Part shown: positions 47,232 through 54,843 of the stretch, one piece after another
Layout: each line of letters opens with the position of its first letter
Position numbering within the stretch: position 1 is the first letter of the stretch
Assembly: GCF_900109685.1 (NCBI RefSeq)
Contig: NZ_FOBB01000001.1
Span: 682,001 to 746,000, forward strand
Reading direction: 5' to 3'
Length of the DNA stretch: 64,000 nucleotides
Source: Chitinophaga rupis
GTDB taxonomy: Bacteria > Bacteroidota > Bacteroidia > Chitinophagales > Chitinophagaceae
Made by a program: the position numbers and the translations under genes
The notes under the pieces: generated by a model
The model's input: only the letters and a program-made list of their open reading frames with translations
What the model was told of the DNA's origin: nothing
Databases searched by the model: none

Positions 47232-47882
47232 TTATTTAGGCGTGGCAGATCTTAAGTGGTAAAGAATATGCATGAACAAACCCATGCAAACAGTAAAGCC
47301 CCATACATGACTATACTCCATTGGGTGCAGCACCATAGCGCATGTTTCCCGCAGCAGCGGCACTGGCTGCACTACCAGGTCCCAGCTGTTCCAGCGCAGG
47401 TAACGGCCAATGTATACGCCCCAGCCGCATAAAAGCATTACCGGTAAAATAAACAGCTGTACCGGCCATTTGGGAAAGCGGTTCATAAACATACCCTGCA
47501 TTTGCTTAATGGATATAAAACCCAGCAGCAGGCCGTTCCAGGCAAAAGACAGGATCAATATCAGGTCAAACCACATAGGTGCTCCGCCTTCCGGTAAATG
47601 ATACAGGTCTGTAAGTATATAAGGTGCATTAGGCAGGTATAGCAGCCACAAACAAAACACAGGTATCCATACCGGTAAAGGCCATTTGCTGCTGTCCAGG
47701 CGCCGCATCATCCAGGTTACGTAATAGGGCACCCAGGCCAGGAACAGGTTCCATAGCAGAAAGGTATATTGCCAGCTGCCGGTATGAATGCAGCGGAACG
47801 TTAATAATGTTATGCTAAAAGTAACAGCCAACCACAGGGCCTTTCTGCTGCTACCTGCTATGGTAGGTAATTGCATACGCAT
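47232..47882 (-). CDS. DUF1361 membrane protein
   Basis: A 216-residue polytopic protein with about six membrane segments. The family pattern is LWNLFLAWVPYYVTWMMRR, then WLLYLPNAPYILTDLYHL and PMWFDLILILSFAWNGLLLG, all strongly conserved in DUF1361. The role of this family is not known. ATG 47882 (MRMQLPTIAG) is used; a second Met lies two codons later. It is on the same strand as the diacylglycerol kinase gene, 46 bases downstream of it, and may be the last gene of that operon, although word-like bases (TTAATGCTTAATTGAAATG) lie in the gap. Confidence 0.88.
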   Translation of the reverse strand: MRMQLPTIAGSSRKALWLAVTFSITLLTFRCIHTGSWQYTFLLWNLFLAWVPYYVTWMMRRLDSSKWPLPVWIPVFCLWLLYLPNAPYILTDLYHLPEGGAPMWFDLILILSFAWNGLLLGFISIKQMQGMFMNRFPKWPVQLFILPVMLLCGWGVYIGRYLRWNSWDLVVQPVPLLRETCAMVLHPMEYSHVWGFTVCMGLFMHILYHLRSATPK

Positions 47883-47928
47883 TTAATGCTTAATTGAAAT
47901 GTTGAATAATGGCTTGGTTTCAAAACCG

Positions 47929-48303
47929 CTATTTAAAGAAAACCGGCAGAAATACCACCGCACCGGTAATTACGGCTACCACGGCGGCTATGAGCACGGC
48001 GCCGGCCGCTACATCCTTGATCCATTTTACGCGGGGGTGATAGTCCGGCGACAAATGATCCATCATTTTTTCGATAACGGTATTCAGCATTTCCGTTATC
48101 CATACCATGCCGGTAACAATACTAATGACTATCCACTGCACTGCGGTAATATGGCTCCAGGCTCCCAGCGCTATTACCAGCATCGTGGCTACAGCGTGTA
48201 TACGGGCATGCGGCTCTGATATTATAAAAGCAGCAATGCCGCTGAAGGCATACCGGAAACTGTGCAGGCGGCGGTGCAGGTAGCTGTTTTTAGGAGGCAT
48301 CAT
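47929..48303 (-). CDS. Diacylglycerol/undecaprenol kinase family protein
   Basis: A 124-residue membrane enzyme of the DgkA/undecaprenol kinase family. Two adjacent ATG codons (48303 and 48300) begin it. The core sequence is HSFRYAFSGIAAFIISEPHA, then WITEMLNTVIEKMMDHLSPD, where the Glu and Asn of the EMLNTVIE motif bind Mg-ATP, and three helices as usual. In Gram-positive relatives the activity is undecaprenol kinase, recycling C55 carrier; in E. coli it is diacylglycerol kinase. Which applies here is unclear. Its start overlaps the end of the upstream small membrane protein by 14 bases, so translation is probably coupled. Confidence 0.9.
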   Translation of the reverse strand: MMPPKNSYLHRRLHSFRYAFSGIAAFIISEPHARIHAVATMLVIALGAWSHITAVQWIVISIVTGMVWITEMLNTVIEKMMDHLSPDYHPRVKWIKDVAAGAVLIAAVVAVITGAVVFLPVFFK

Positions 48304-48532
48304 GGTTGTCAGGTTTTTGGGCCGTGCTTTCTGCAATCCATTTCCACCAGAAAGCAATACAGGTAAAATAAATAAAAAAGTGGATCAGCGCATCGCTAAG
48401 GGATGAACATTGGCGGTCCAATATCCAGACACAGGCCCCTGTTAGCAGTATGGCAGCAATAGTTACTAGGCTGCCGGTTATGCTAATGGGAATGTATGCC
48501 CAGCCATATTTTTTAAACCAGTACCGCTGCAT
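48290..48532 (-). CDS. Small membrane protein (KKYGW type)
   Basis: An 80-residue protein. The start at 48532 gives MQRYWFKKYGWAYIPISITG, a form I recall from short conserved membrane proteins of Bacteroidota whose starts read KKYGWGY. The longer frame to 48667 overlaps the radical SAM gene. Two membrane helices are predicted (SLVTIAAILLTGACVWIL and ALIHFFIYFTCIAFWWKW). It starts 11 bases after the radical SAM stop and overlaps the diacylglycerol kinase start by 14 bases, placing it firmly inside this operon. It was probably missed in earlier annotations because of its size. Function is unknown. Confidence 0.75.
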   Translation of the reverse strand: MQRYWFKKYGWAYIPISITGSLVTIAAILLTGACVWILDRQCSSLSDALIHFFIYFTCIAFWWKWIAESTAQKPDNHDAS

Positions 48533-48543
48533 AACATGTTCTT

Positions 48544-49947
48544 TTAATTGAACGAATGTTGCAGCGGGCCATGTTTCAGTGTTTGCCGCCCGGGCACTTT
48601 TGACAGAATAGCTTCCAGCAGGGGCAGCATTTGATTGAGCCCTTTGGTTTTGATAATGAAGTTCCATAGTGGTTCAAATTTTTTCCAGCCGCCGGCGTAG
48701 GCAAAATGTTTCAGCATATGTTTTAGCTCCGTATGCGCCAGGCTGGCGCTGGTAATGTTGCGCCAGCTATAGAAATTGCGGTAGGCCCAGTTGTAGCCCC
48801 GCTCCAGCTGCTCTGCTGAAAGGCCGTTGGTGCGGTACACCACATGCCGGGTATCATACAGGTCCCAGTTGCTGTGCAGCAAACGGCCCTGCTGCTGCAT
48901 TCGTTTATACAAGGCCGTGCCAGGGTAAGGGGTGAGGATATGAAAGGTGCAGGTGGTAATACCATTGTTCACCGCCCAGTCTACCGTGCGTTTAAACACA
49001 TCTTCATTATCATCATCCAGCCCGAATACAAAGCTGCCGTTGATCATAATCCCCAGGTCGTGCAGGCGGCGGATGGCCTCCGTATAGTCTTTCCCGATAT
49101 TCTGCTTTTTATTGCTTTGCTGAAGGTTATGATTGCTGAAGGTTTCAAAACCTATGAATACACTGCGCAAACCCGCTGCTGCAGCCTGTTCTATGAGGTT
49201 GCCGCGTAAAATAGCTTCTACGGTAGAGGCGCCCTGGAACACCCGGTTCATACCCTGCATGCCATCAAACAAAGCAGCGGCAAACTTACGGTCGCCCAGC
49301 AGGTGATCGTCCAGGAAGTACAGGTGGCGGCCCGGCAGGCGGTCTATTTCCGCCAGGGCCTCATCTGCCTTTTGCACATAAAAAGAGCGGCCGCCTTCAA
49401 AAAAAGCATCCTTGTAACAGAAATCGCAATGGTGTGGGCAGCCCCTGGACACTACAATGGAATTGGGCACCAGGTACAGGTTTCGCCTGATCAGATCCCG
49501 GCGTATAGGTGGTATGCTGTGCAGTGTACGTTGCTGTGAAGTGTAGATCTTTTGCGTGCGCCGCTGCTTAAGATCTTTTAAGAACTGCGGAAAAGTATCT
49601 TCACCGGGACCGATGAAGATACTGTCCGCATGAGGCATAGCCTCTTCCGGCAACGACGTTACATGCAACCCACCCAGGCACACATAACAACCTTTGCTAC
49701 GGTAATGATCTGCAATGGCATAAGCGCGGTACGCATTGGTAATGTATACCTGTATGATCACCAGCTGCGGATCATCATTCAGCTGCAGTGTTTCCACATG
49801 CTCATCCTGCAGGGTGATCTCATCATCCGCATCGCAGTAAGCCGCCAGGGTAGCCAATCCCAGTGGAGGAAACAGGGAGTACTTAATGGGGCGCCAGTAG
49901 GGGCTTTTTGCTTCCGTTAATGCCGGCAGGATCATTTTAATTTTCAC
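48544..49947 (-). CDS. B12-binding radical SAM protein
   Basis: A 467-residue enzyme with an N-terminal cobalamin-binding-like domain and a central radical SAM barrel. The N-terminus has PPLGLATLAAYCDADDEITL and VCLGGLHVTSLPEEAMPHAD, typical of B12-binding radical SAM proteins; the short DxHxxG-type binding motif of methionine synthase is not obvious. The iron-sulfur motif CPHHCDFC (CxxxCxxC) is clear, and IMINGSFVFGLDDDNEDVF and TPYPGTALYKRM are typical of the BchE/HpnR-like group. It heads an operon with the small membrane protein and a lipid kinase, which hints at modifying a lipid or isoprenoid. The substrate is inferred only. Confidence 0.88.
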   Translation of the reverse strand: MKIKMILPALTEAKSPYWRPIKYSLFPPLGLATLAAYCDADDEITLQDEHVETLQLNDDPQLVIIQVYITNAYRAYAIADHYRSKGCYVCLGGLHVTSLPEEAMPHADSIFIGPGEDTFPQFLKDLKQRRTQKIYTSQQRTLHSIPPIRRDLIRRNLYLVPNSIVVSRGCPHHCDFCYKDAFFEGGRSFYVQKADEALAEIDRLPGRHLYFLDDHLLGDRKFAAALFDGMQGMNRVFQGASTVEAILRGNLIEQAAAAGLRSVFIGFETFSNHNLQQSNKKQNIGKDYTEAIRRLHDLGIMINGSFVFGLDDDNEDVFKRTVDWAVNNGITTCTFHILTPYPGTALYKRMQQQGRLLHSNWDLYDTRHVVYRTNGLSAEQLERGYNWAYRNFYSWRNITSASLAHTELKHMLKHFAYAGGWKKFEPLWNFIIKTKGLNQMLPLLEAILSKVPGRQTLKHGPLQHSFN

Positions 49948-50029
49948 GCGTGTAGTTTTTGATTGTCTCTATGAACCTCTTTCATGGGTTTAACTCCGCA
50001 TATACCTCTCTCTGTGCAGGAAACATTTA

Positions 50030-51382
50030 TCATGCGTTTGCATTTTGATCGTATGCGATATTACCGCCCAATGTATTCCAGCGGATCTTGCGGCTAAAGT
50101 ACATGACGATGGCAAGGATGCTGAATAAGCCCAGGCTGCCCATGAGTAATGCCTGATCTTCTGACTGGATGATCACATAAATAAACCCGTACAACGTAAG
50201 CAGGGTGCCGCCTACAGCCAGCGTGGTACCAGCTTTTCTGAACACGCTGGCCGCGTAAGCGGTTACCAGGCTTAGGGTTAACAGGGTGGCAATGATATAT
50301 GCCAGGTTAAAATTCAGCTGCTCGGCAAGGGCAATCAGCAAAGTGTAAAAAATGCATAGGGCCACGCCGATGAGTATATATTGTAATGGATGAACGCTGT
50401 GATGTTGCAGCAGCTCTATAAAGTAGAACAGCAGGAAGGTAAGGCCGATAATGAGTATCGCGTATTTCACGGCCCTCATGGATTTGGCATAACCATCTAC
50501 CGGTAAAAAAAGCTTTACGCCAAAGTCCGCATCTTTAATATCATATTTATCTCCCACACTCCAGCTTTGCGGGAAGTTGCGGTTCAGGTGCAGCACCTGC
50601 CAGCTGGCGGTAAAGCCTTTAGCTGTGATATCGCGCTTTTCCGGCAACACAGAGCCATCAAAGCTGGGATTAGCCCAGGGGGCATTTATATTTACCCGGG
50701 TAGTTTTGCCTACCGGTGAAAAATAGATAAGGCCGGATCCTTTAAGACCCAGGTTAATGGAAAAGCTGGCCGTATCGCTATTGGCTACCATAGCGCTTAA
50801 AGGAATGCGTGTTTGCACACCATTGCCCAGCAAGTCAACAGCTGGAGTACCGGGGTTGCAAACATACGGCTGCCCGTTCCATAATACCTGCAGCTGGTTG
50901 GTGATGCCGCGCATGTCTGTAATACCGATCGACAGATAGGCCTCATCCCACAAAAAGCTGGTAGCCGGTATATTCAGCGCCACGGGGTCGGGTGTCGTGA
51001 AGACTCCGCTCAGCTGTAACTGAGAGCTGTACACGGCTACTTCATAAATACCCCGCTTGCGGATCTCCGGCGCCAGCTGCCCGTTGATATTAAGCTTGTC
51101 CGGTAAAAAGCAGGCTTGTTTGCGAATCAGCTCTTTTTTCTCATTCAGCTCCGTATAAGGCACTACCAGCACCGGGCCGGTGATGGTTTGCTCATTGGCC
51201 CACTTACTGCTTACTTCTTTAGTAGCATCGGTTTGCAGGTGCTCCCGTTCAGAAATAAGGCCCATGATCATGGCGGTGGGAATAAGCAATACCAATACCA
51301 GGAAGCCAATTACCAGGGCTTTAATGGAGTAGGAATTACGTTGCATAAATGTTTGCCTCTCGTTGGTTTGCGGTGTTTCCAT
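50030..51382 (-). CDS. creD: CreD family inner-membrane protein
   Basis: A 450-residue CreD, an inner-membrane protein that in enteric bacteria belongs to the CreBC regulon and affects envelope stability and colicin and beta-lactam response. One N-terminal helix is followed by a large periplasmic domain and four C-terminal helices. Family marks are RQTFMQRNSYSIKALVIGFL, ITGPVLVVPYTELNEKKELI, NINAPWANPSFDGSVLPEKR and HHSVHPLQYILIGVALCIFY. It is the third gene of a three-gene unit after a membrane protein and a winged-helix regulator. A palindrome ACTTTG-TATTT-CAAAGT lies 20 bases before its start (51402-51418). Confidence 0.93.
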   Translation of the reverse strand: METPQTNERQTFMQRNSYSIKALVIGFLVLVLLIPTAMIMGLISEREHLQTDATKEVSSKWANEQTITGPVLVVPYTELNEKKELIRKQACFLPDKLNINGQLAPEIRKRGIYEVAVYSSQLQLSGVFTTPDPVALNIPATSFLWDEAYLSIGITDMRGITNQLQVLWNGQPYVCNPGTPAVDLLGNGVQTRIPLSAMVANSDTASFSINLGLKGSGLIYFSPVGKTTRVNINAPWANPSFDGSVLPEKRDITAKGFTASWQVLHLNRNFPQSWSVGDKYDIKDADFGVKLFLPVDGYAKSMRAVKYAILIIGLTFLLFYFIELLQHHSVHPLQYILIGVALCIFYTLLIALAEQLNFNLAYIIATLLTLSLVTAYAASVFRKAGTTLAVGGTLLTLYGFIYVIIQSEDQALLMGSLGLFSILAIVMYFSRKIRWNTLGGNIAYDQNANA

Positions 51383-51401
51383 GTTTTAAGTTTTAAAAAG
51401 C

Positions 51402-51418
51402 ACTTTGTATTTCAAAGT
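51402..51418. promoter_or_regulatory. Putative operator before creD
   Basis: ACTTTG, five bases TATTT, CAAAGT form a perfect palindrome 20 bases before the creD ATG. It is nearly identical to the site at 52438-52454, including the flank AAAGC. It is the natural candidate for binding by the winged-helix regulator encoded next to it. Confidence 0.65.
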
Positions 51419-51436
51419 ATAGGGATAAAAAAAATT

Positions 51437-51733
51437 TCACTCTATAGACCGGATCATATTTTCCAGCGCAGCCAGGTGACCTTTAAAGGCTTTCTCCCCG
51501 GCTTTGGTAATGGAATAGGTGGTATTGGTCTTACGGCCAATAAAACCCTTGTGCACTTTCAGGTAACCGTTCTCCTCCAGCGTGGTCAGGTGGGAAGCCA
51601 GGTTGCCGTCTGTTACTTCCAGCACCTGCTTCAGGTCGTTGAAGCTCACCTCCTCATTCACCATGAGCACACTCATCACGCCCAGGCGAATGCGGCTGTC
51701 GAATAATTTATTGAGATTACCTATTGGATTCAT
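51437..51733 (-). CDS. Winged-helix transcriptional regulator (HTH_34-like)
   Basis: A 98-residue one-domain regulator. LFDSRIRLGVMSVLMVNEEV then SFNDLKQVLEVTDGNLASHL and TTLEENGYLKVHKGFIGRKT follow the ArsR/MarR-related HTH_34 winged-helix pattern that is usual in Bacteroidota. The wing is the segment RKTNTTYSITKAGEKAF. It lies between a membrane protein and creD on the same strand, so it probably regulates this locus. Two matching palindromes (52438-52454 and 51402-51418) flank the first gene and creD, and are its likely targets. No sensor domain is fused. The signal is unknown. Confidence 0.88.
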   Translation of the reverse strand: MNPIGNLNKLFDSRIRLGVMSVLMVNEEVSFNDLKQVLEVTDGNLASHLTTLEENGYLKVHKGFIGRKTNTTYSITKAGEKAFKGHLAALENMIRSIE

Positions 51734-51783
51734 TGCATCACAATTTCCATAAATTAATTGGAGAAAAATATGCTTTCTGTTTT

Positions 51784-52428
51784 TCAGCCTTCTGCATTCA
51801 CTCCTCTTTCATATTTCCACCACATTACAAGGCCATATATTATATGGAGCACGCCAAAGCCCAGGGCCCAGAAATAAAGGCCGCGGCGTAAAAAGAAGAT
51901 ATTCAGGATACCCAGTATAATTTCTGTAATACCTAAATAACGTATATCCGTGAGTGTATATTTGCTGGCATTTACCAGGGCCAGGCCATAGAACACCAGG
52001 CAGGACGGGGCTATTAAAGGCTCATGGTTATTATACATTAACCCCAGTATAAAAAAACCACCGGTTACCAGTGGCAGGCATAGGTTTACTACCACTTTAC
52101 GGGAGGTAGCATCCCAAATGGGCAGGTTATTACGGCGTGCTTTGCGCCAGGTAAAATAAGCGCCGCCAGCCAGGGTGATCCCTAATACCACAGCTGCCAG
52201 GATGATCAGCTTATAACGCAGTATAGCGTAGTCGGCATCGTAGTAACTGCCACGGGTATCCCAGGCAAGATAGTAGCTATGGATCCAGAGGTAGGCCACT
52301 GTGGCGCCGGCCAGGCCGCAAATGCCGGCCCATACGCCGCTTAAGCCGCTAAGGGATATGAAACGGCTGCTACGTTCCATTATGCGTTTAATATCACTTA
52401 ACGTTTCCAGATGCTGCTGTTCATTCAT
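51784..52428 (-). CDS. Conserved membrane protein of the CreD locus
   Basis: A 214-residue polytopic protein with about six membrane helices (VWAGICGLAGATVAYLWIH, YKLIILAAVVLGITLAGGAY, VVVNLCLPLVTGGFFILGLM and others). The N-terminal cytosolic stretch MNEQQHLETLSDIKRIMERS with FISLSGLSGVWAGICG is a form I recall from Bacteroidota proteins that sit next to HTH_34 regulators, but I can give no family name. It is the first gene of the unit (membrane protein, regulator, creD) and is preceded by a palindrome at 52438-52454. The gene may be what the regulator responds to, or its main target. Confidence 0.8.
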   Translation of the reverse strand: MNEQQHLETLSDIKRIMERSSRFISLSGLSGVWAGICGLAGATVAYLWIHSYYLAWDTRGSYYDADYAILRYKLIILAAVVLGITLAGGAYFTWRKARRNNLPIWDATSRKVVVNLCLPLVTGGFFILGLMYNNHEPLIAPSCLVFYGLALVNASKYTLTDIRYLGITEIILGILNIFFLRRGLYFWALGFGVLHIIYGLVMWWKYERGVNAEG

Positions 52429-52437
52429 ATAGAAAGC

Positions 52438-52454
52438 ACTTTGTAATTCAAAGT
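52438..52454. promoter_or_regulatory. Putative operator before the CreD locus, overlapping a -7 element
   Basis: ACTTTG, five bases TAATT, CAAAGT form a perfect palindrome 10 bases before the first gene. On the minus strand the outer arm reads TAACTTTG, a match to the Bacteroidota -7 element TAnnTTTG, so a protein bound here would cover the promoter. Confidence 0.65.
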
Positions 52455-52502
52455 TAATGGAAATATTGGATTAACAAAATTATTTGAAGTGTTAGGTGTG
52501 AA

Positions 52503-52519
52503 AATGATTGAGAATCATT
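52503..52519. terminator. Palindrome AATGATT-N3-AATCATT
   Basis: A perfect 7-bp inverted repeat with three bases in the centre. On the minus strand it is followed by TTTT, so it could end the aminotransferase transcript 20 bases past its stop. It also resembles an iron-regulator (Fur) box and might be an operator. Confidence 0.45.
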
Positions 52520-52538
52520 GGGATTGGATTTGTTAAAG

Positions 52539-53729
52539 TTACTGCCCGCTCATTTTGTCCAACGCCGCTACAATTACCCCGCAAGCCTCTTTGATCTCCT
52601 CCTTACTAATAATCAATGGCGGCGCTATGCGCAAACACTCCGGTGCAAACAGGAACCAGTCGGTGAGCAGGCCCTGGCTGATGCATTCATCAATCACCTT
52701 TTTATTAAAGGGAAAGTCCGCTAATTCAATTGCCATCAGCAGGCCCTGGGAGCGTACTGCTTTAATGGCGGGGTGCTGCAGGTATTGGTGAAAAAGCTGC
52801 TCCTTTTCTTTAACAGATGGAATAATATCTTCATCCAGCAAGGCATTCAGGGCGGCTAAGCCGGCGGCGCAGCTAACAGGGTGGCCGCCAAAAGTGGTAA
52901 TATGTCCCAGCACCGGATTATGGGTAAGGCTCCACATAATATCACGGGAGGAAATGAAGGCCCCCAGCGGCATTCCACCGCCCAGGGCTTTGCCCAGCAA
53001 TAACACATCGGGGACAATGCCAAACCGCTCAAAACCCCATAAGGCGCCGTTGCGGCCCAGTCCACATTGTATCTCGTCCAGCACCAGGAGGGCGCCGGTT
53101 TGGCTGCATTTTTCGCGCAGGGCGTGTAACCATTCCTGTTGGGGCGGGCGTACGCCTGCTTCTGCCTGCACGGTTTCTGCAATTACGCAGGCGGTGCGGG
53201 CAGTAATATGCTCCAGTGAGCTAAAGTCATTATAATCCAGGTGCTGAATATCCGGCAGCAGGGGGCGGTAGGCATTGCGCCATTCCTCCTGCCCCATAAT
53301 ACTCAAAGAGCCCTGGGTAGAGCCATGGTAGCTATTCTTAAAGGCAATGATCTCCGTACGGCCTGTATATCGTTTGGCCAGCTTCATAGCGCCTTCTACT
53401 GCTTCTGTACCGGAGTTGGTAAAGTACACACTATCCAGCGCAGTGGGCAGATTCTCCGTTAATCTGGCCGCAAAAGCTACCTGCGGCGATTGTACCAGCT
53501 CGCCATACACCAGCAGGTGCATGTATTGCTGCGCCTGATCCTGTATGGCTTTTACCACTTTGGGATGGCAGTGCCCTATATTACATACACTAATACCTGC
53601 AATCAGGTCCATGATGCGCTTGCCTGCTGCATCCCACATATACATTCCCTGGGCTTTGGTGATCTCCAGTGCCAGCGGTGCATCGGAAGTTTGTGCTACA
53701 TGCCGTAAAAAAAGCTGCCGGTTGTTCAT
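52539..53729 (-). CDS. Class III PLP-dependent aminotransferase
   Basis: A 396-residue aminotransferase of the class III group (ornithine, acetylornithine, gamma-aminobutyrate type). The start at 53729 gives MNNRQLFLRHVAQTSDAPLA, and the longer frame to 53756 runs into the control region. Marks are YFTNSGTEAVEGAMKLAKRY and SYHGSTQGSLS, VIAETVQAEAGVRPPQQEWL with the metal-aspartate DEIQCGLGR, and the PLP lysine in LLLGKALGGGMPLGAF. The short DEIQ form and length suggest an acetylornithine or related enzyme but do not fix the substrate. TACCTTCG lies 7 bases before the ATG, so a near-leaderless start is possible. Confidence 0.9.
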   Translation of the reverse strand: MNNRQLFLRHVAQTSDAPLALEITKAQGMYMWDAAGKRIMDLIAGISVCNIGHCHPKVVKAIQDQAQQYMHLLVYGELVQSPQVAFAARLTENLPTALDSVYFTNSGTEAVEGAMKLAKRYTGRTEIIAFKNSYHGSTQGSLSIMGQEEWRNAYRPLLPDIQHLDYNDFSSLEHITARTACVIAETVQAEAGVRPPQQEWLHALREKCSQTGALLVLDEIQCGLGRNGALWGFERFGIVPDVLLLGKALGGGMPLGAFISSRDIMWSLTHNPVLGHITTFGGHPVSCAAGLAALNALLDEDIIPSVKEKEQLFHQYLQHPAIKAVRSQGLLMAIELADFPFNKKVIDECISQGLLTDWFLFAPECLRIAPPLIISKEEIKEACGVIVAALDKMSGQ

Positions 53730-53756
53730 ACAAATGCGAAGGTAGTAATTATACAA

Positions 53757-53938
53757 GCTTTTAGCTTTTAGCTATTGGCGATTAGCGTTTAGCGTTTAGC
53801 TTGGGGAAAGAAAAATGGCTGGTTATAATAGAATAGAAAAAATTTGCGTTATGCCTGATGGGCCATTATGGATTATTATTTGTAGCGGTTAACCAATAAC
53901 TTGCAGCTAACAGCTAAAAGCTAATTGTTAATTGTTAA
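53757..53938. repeat. AGCTTTTAGC/GCTAACTGCT word repeats
   Basis: The interval between the aminotransferase and the carbonic anhydrase contains AGCTTTTAGC and TTAGCGTTTAGC near 53757-53800 and AGCTAACAGCTAAAAGCTAA with TTGTTAATTGTTAATTG near 53905-53940. The two groups can pair. No gene is present. Confidence 0.65.
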
Positions 53939-53962
53939 TTGCTAACTGCTATTAAATCTATA

Positions 53963-54478
53963 ATGATGCCTGTTATACTACCAGTAAAAGGAATACAGCC
54001 GGAATTTGGCAGCAACTGTTTTATTGCACCCAACGCTACCATTGTAGGCGATGTAACTATGGGCAACGATTGCAGCATATGGTTCAATGCCGTGGTGCGG
54101 GGCGATGTGAACAGTATTCGTATAGGCAATAAGGTGAATATACAGGACGGCGCCGTTATTCACTGCACCTACGAAAAAACAAAAGCCATTATTGGCAACA
54201 ATGTATCCATAGGCCATAACGCCATTGTGCATGGCTGTACTGTAGATGATAATGTGCTGATAGGCATGGGCGCCATTGTAATGGATAATGCCCGTATTGG
54301 CAGCAACAGCATTATTGCCGCCGGGGCGGTGGTGCTGGAAGGTACCCAGGTAGAAGCAGGAACTATTTATGCCGGGGTGCCGGCTAAAAAGGTAAAAGAC
54401 ATCAGCCAGGAGCTGATCAGCGGCGAAATAGACCGGATTGCTAACAATTACCTCATGTATTCAGGCTGGTTCAAATAG
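53963..54478 (+). CDS. Gamma-carbonic anhydrase family protein
   Basis: A 171-residue left-handed beta-helix protein (hexapeptide repeats such as IGNNVSIGHNAIVHGCTVDD and IGMGAIVMDNARIGSNSIIA). The three metal histidines of the gamma-CA family are in AVIHCTYEK and SIGHNAIVHGC. The family includes true carbonic anhydrases and many non-catalytic relatives; the Bacteroidota members are usually annotated as gamma carbonic anhydrase family and the activity is not certain. I chose ATG 53963 (MMPVILPVKG) instead of TTG at 53939. Two small lipoprotein genes follow directly. Confidence 0.9.
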   Translation: MMPVILPVKGIQPEFGSNCFIAPNATIVGDVTMGNDCSIWFNAVVRGDVNSIRIGNKVNIQDGAVIHCTYEKTKAIIGNNVSIGHNAIVHGCTVDDNVLIGMGAIVMDNARIGSNSIIAAGAVVLEGTQVEAGTIYAGVPAKKVKDISQELISGEIDRIANNYLMYSGWFK

Positions 54479-54522
54479 TAAAAAATCATTATATTGCAGT
54501 AAATTACAAATTACAGATACCT

Positions 54523-54675
54523 ATGAAGAAATTTTTACTCCTGATGTGGCTTACCGCTATGGTGGCTGCCGGGTGTGCTACGCAAAACGGCTGTCCCGCC
54601 AATAACTTTTATACCAAAGGCAATAAAAGCGATAACCGGAAGGCCCGTAAACAAATGGACAGCCGCGTATTCTAA
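54523..54675 (+). CDS. Small 50-residue lipoprotein (first of a tandem pair)
   Basis: An ATG at 54523 opens exactly 50 codons: MKKFLLLMWLTAMVAAGCAT begins it, with a lipobox MVAAGC at Cys18, then ATQNGCPANNFYTKGNKSDN and a basic tail ending SRVF. It is too short for common gene-length limits. It follows the gamma carbonic anhydrase by 44 bases and precedes a second 50-residue lipoprotein by 15 bases, and the two share a GCP motif after the lipidated Cys. It is a surface or periplasmic anchored peptide of unknown role. Confidence 0.75.
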   Translation: MKKFLLLMWLTAMVAAGCATQNGCPANNFYTKGNKSDNRKARKQMDSRVF

Positions 54676-54690
54676 GCTATTCCATACCCT

Positions 54691-54843
54691 ATGCGACACA
54701 AAATTACCCTATTGCTGATTGTTGCCGGCCTGCTGACCATGAGCGCCTGCAAAACACAGAAAACCGGCTGTCCTCAACCCAAAAAGAACTGGGGTGCGGA
54801 AAAAGTGCTGGATGAGCTGAATAAACCCAAGAAACGGGGTTAA
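54691..54843 (+). CDS. Small 50-residue lipoprotein (second of a tandem pair)
   Basis: An ATG at 54691 opens 50 codons: MRHKITLLLIVAGLLTMSAC begins it with Cys20 as lipidation site, followed by KTQKTGCPQPKKNWGAEKVL and ending NKPKKRG. It shares the GCP motif and size with its neighbour at 54523-54675, but the signal peptides differ, so duplication is possible but old. Its last codons overlap the rsgA stop codon on the other strand by 4 bases. It has the look of a true small lipoprotein: signal, lipobox, polar tail. Function is unknown. Confidence 0.78.
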   Translation: MRHKITLLLIVAGLLTMSACKTQKTGCPQPKKNWGAEKVLDELNKPKKRG

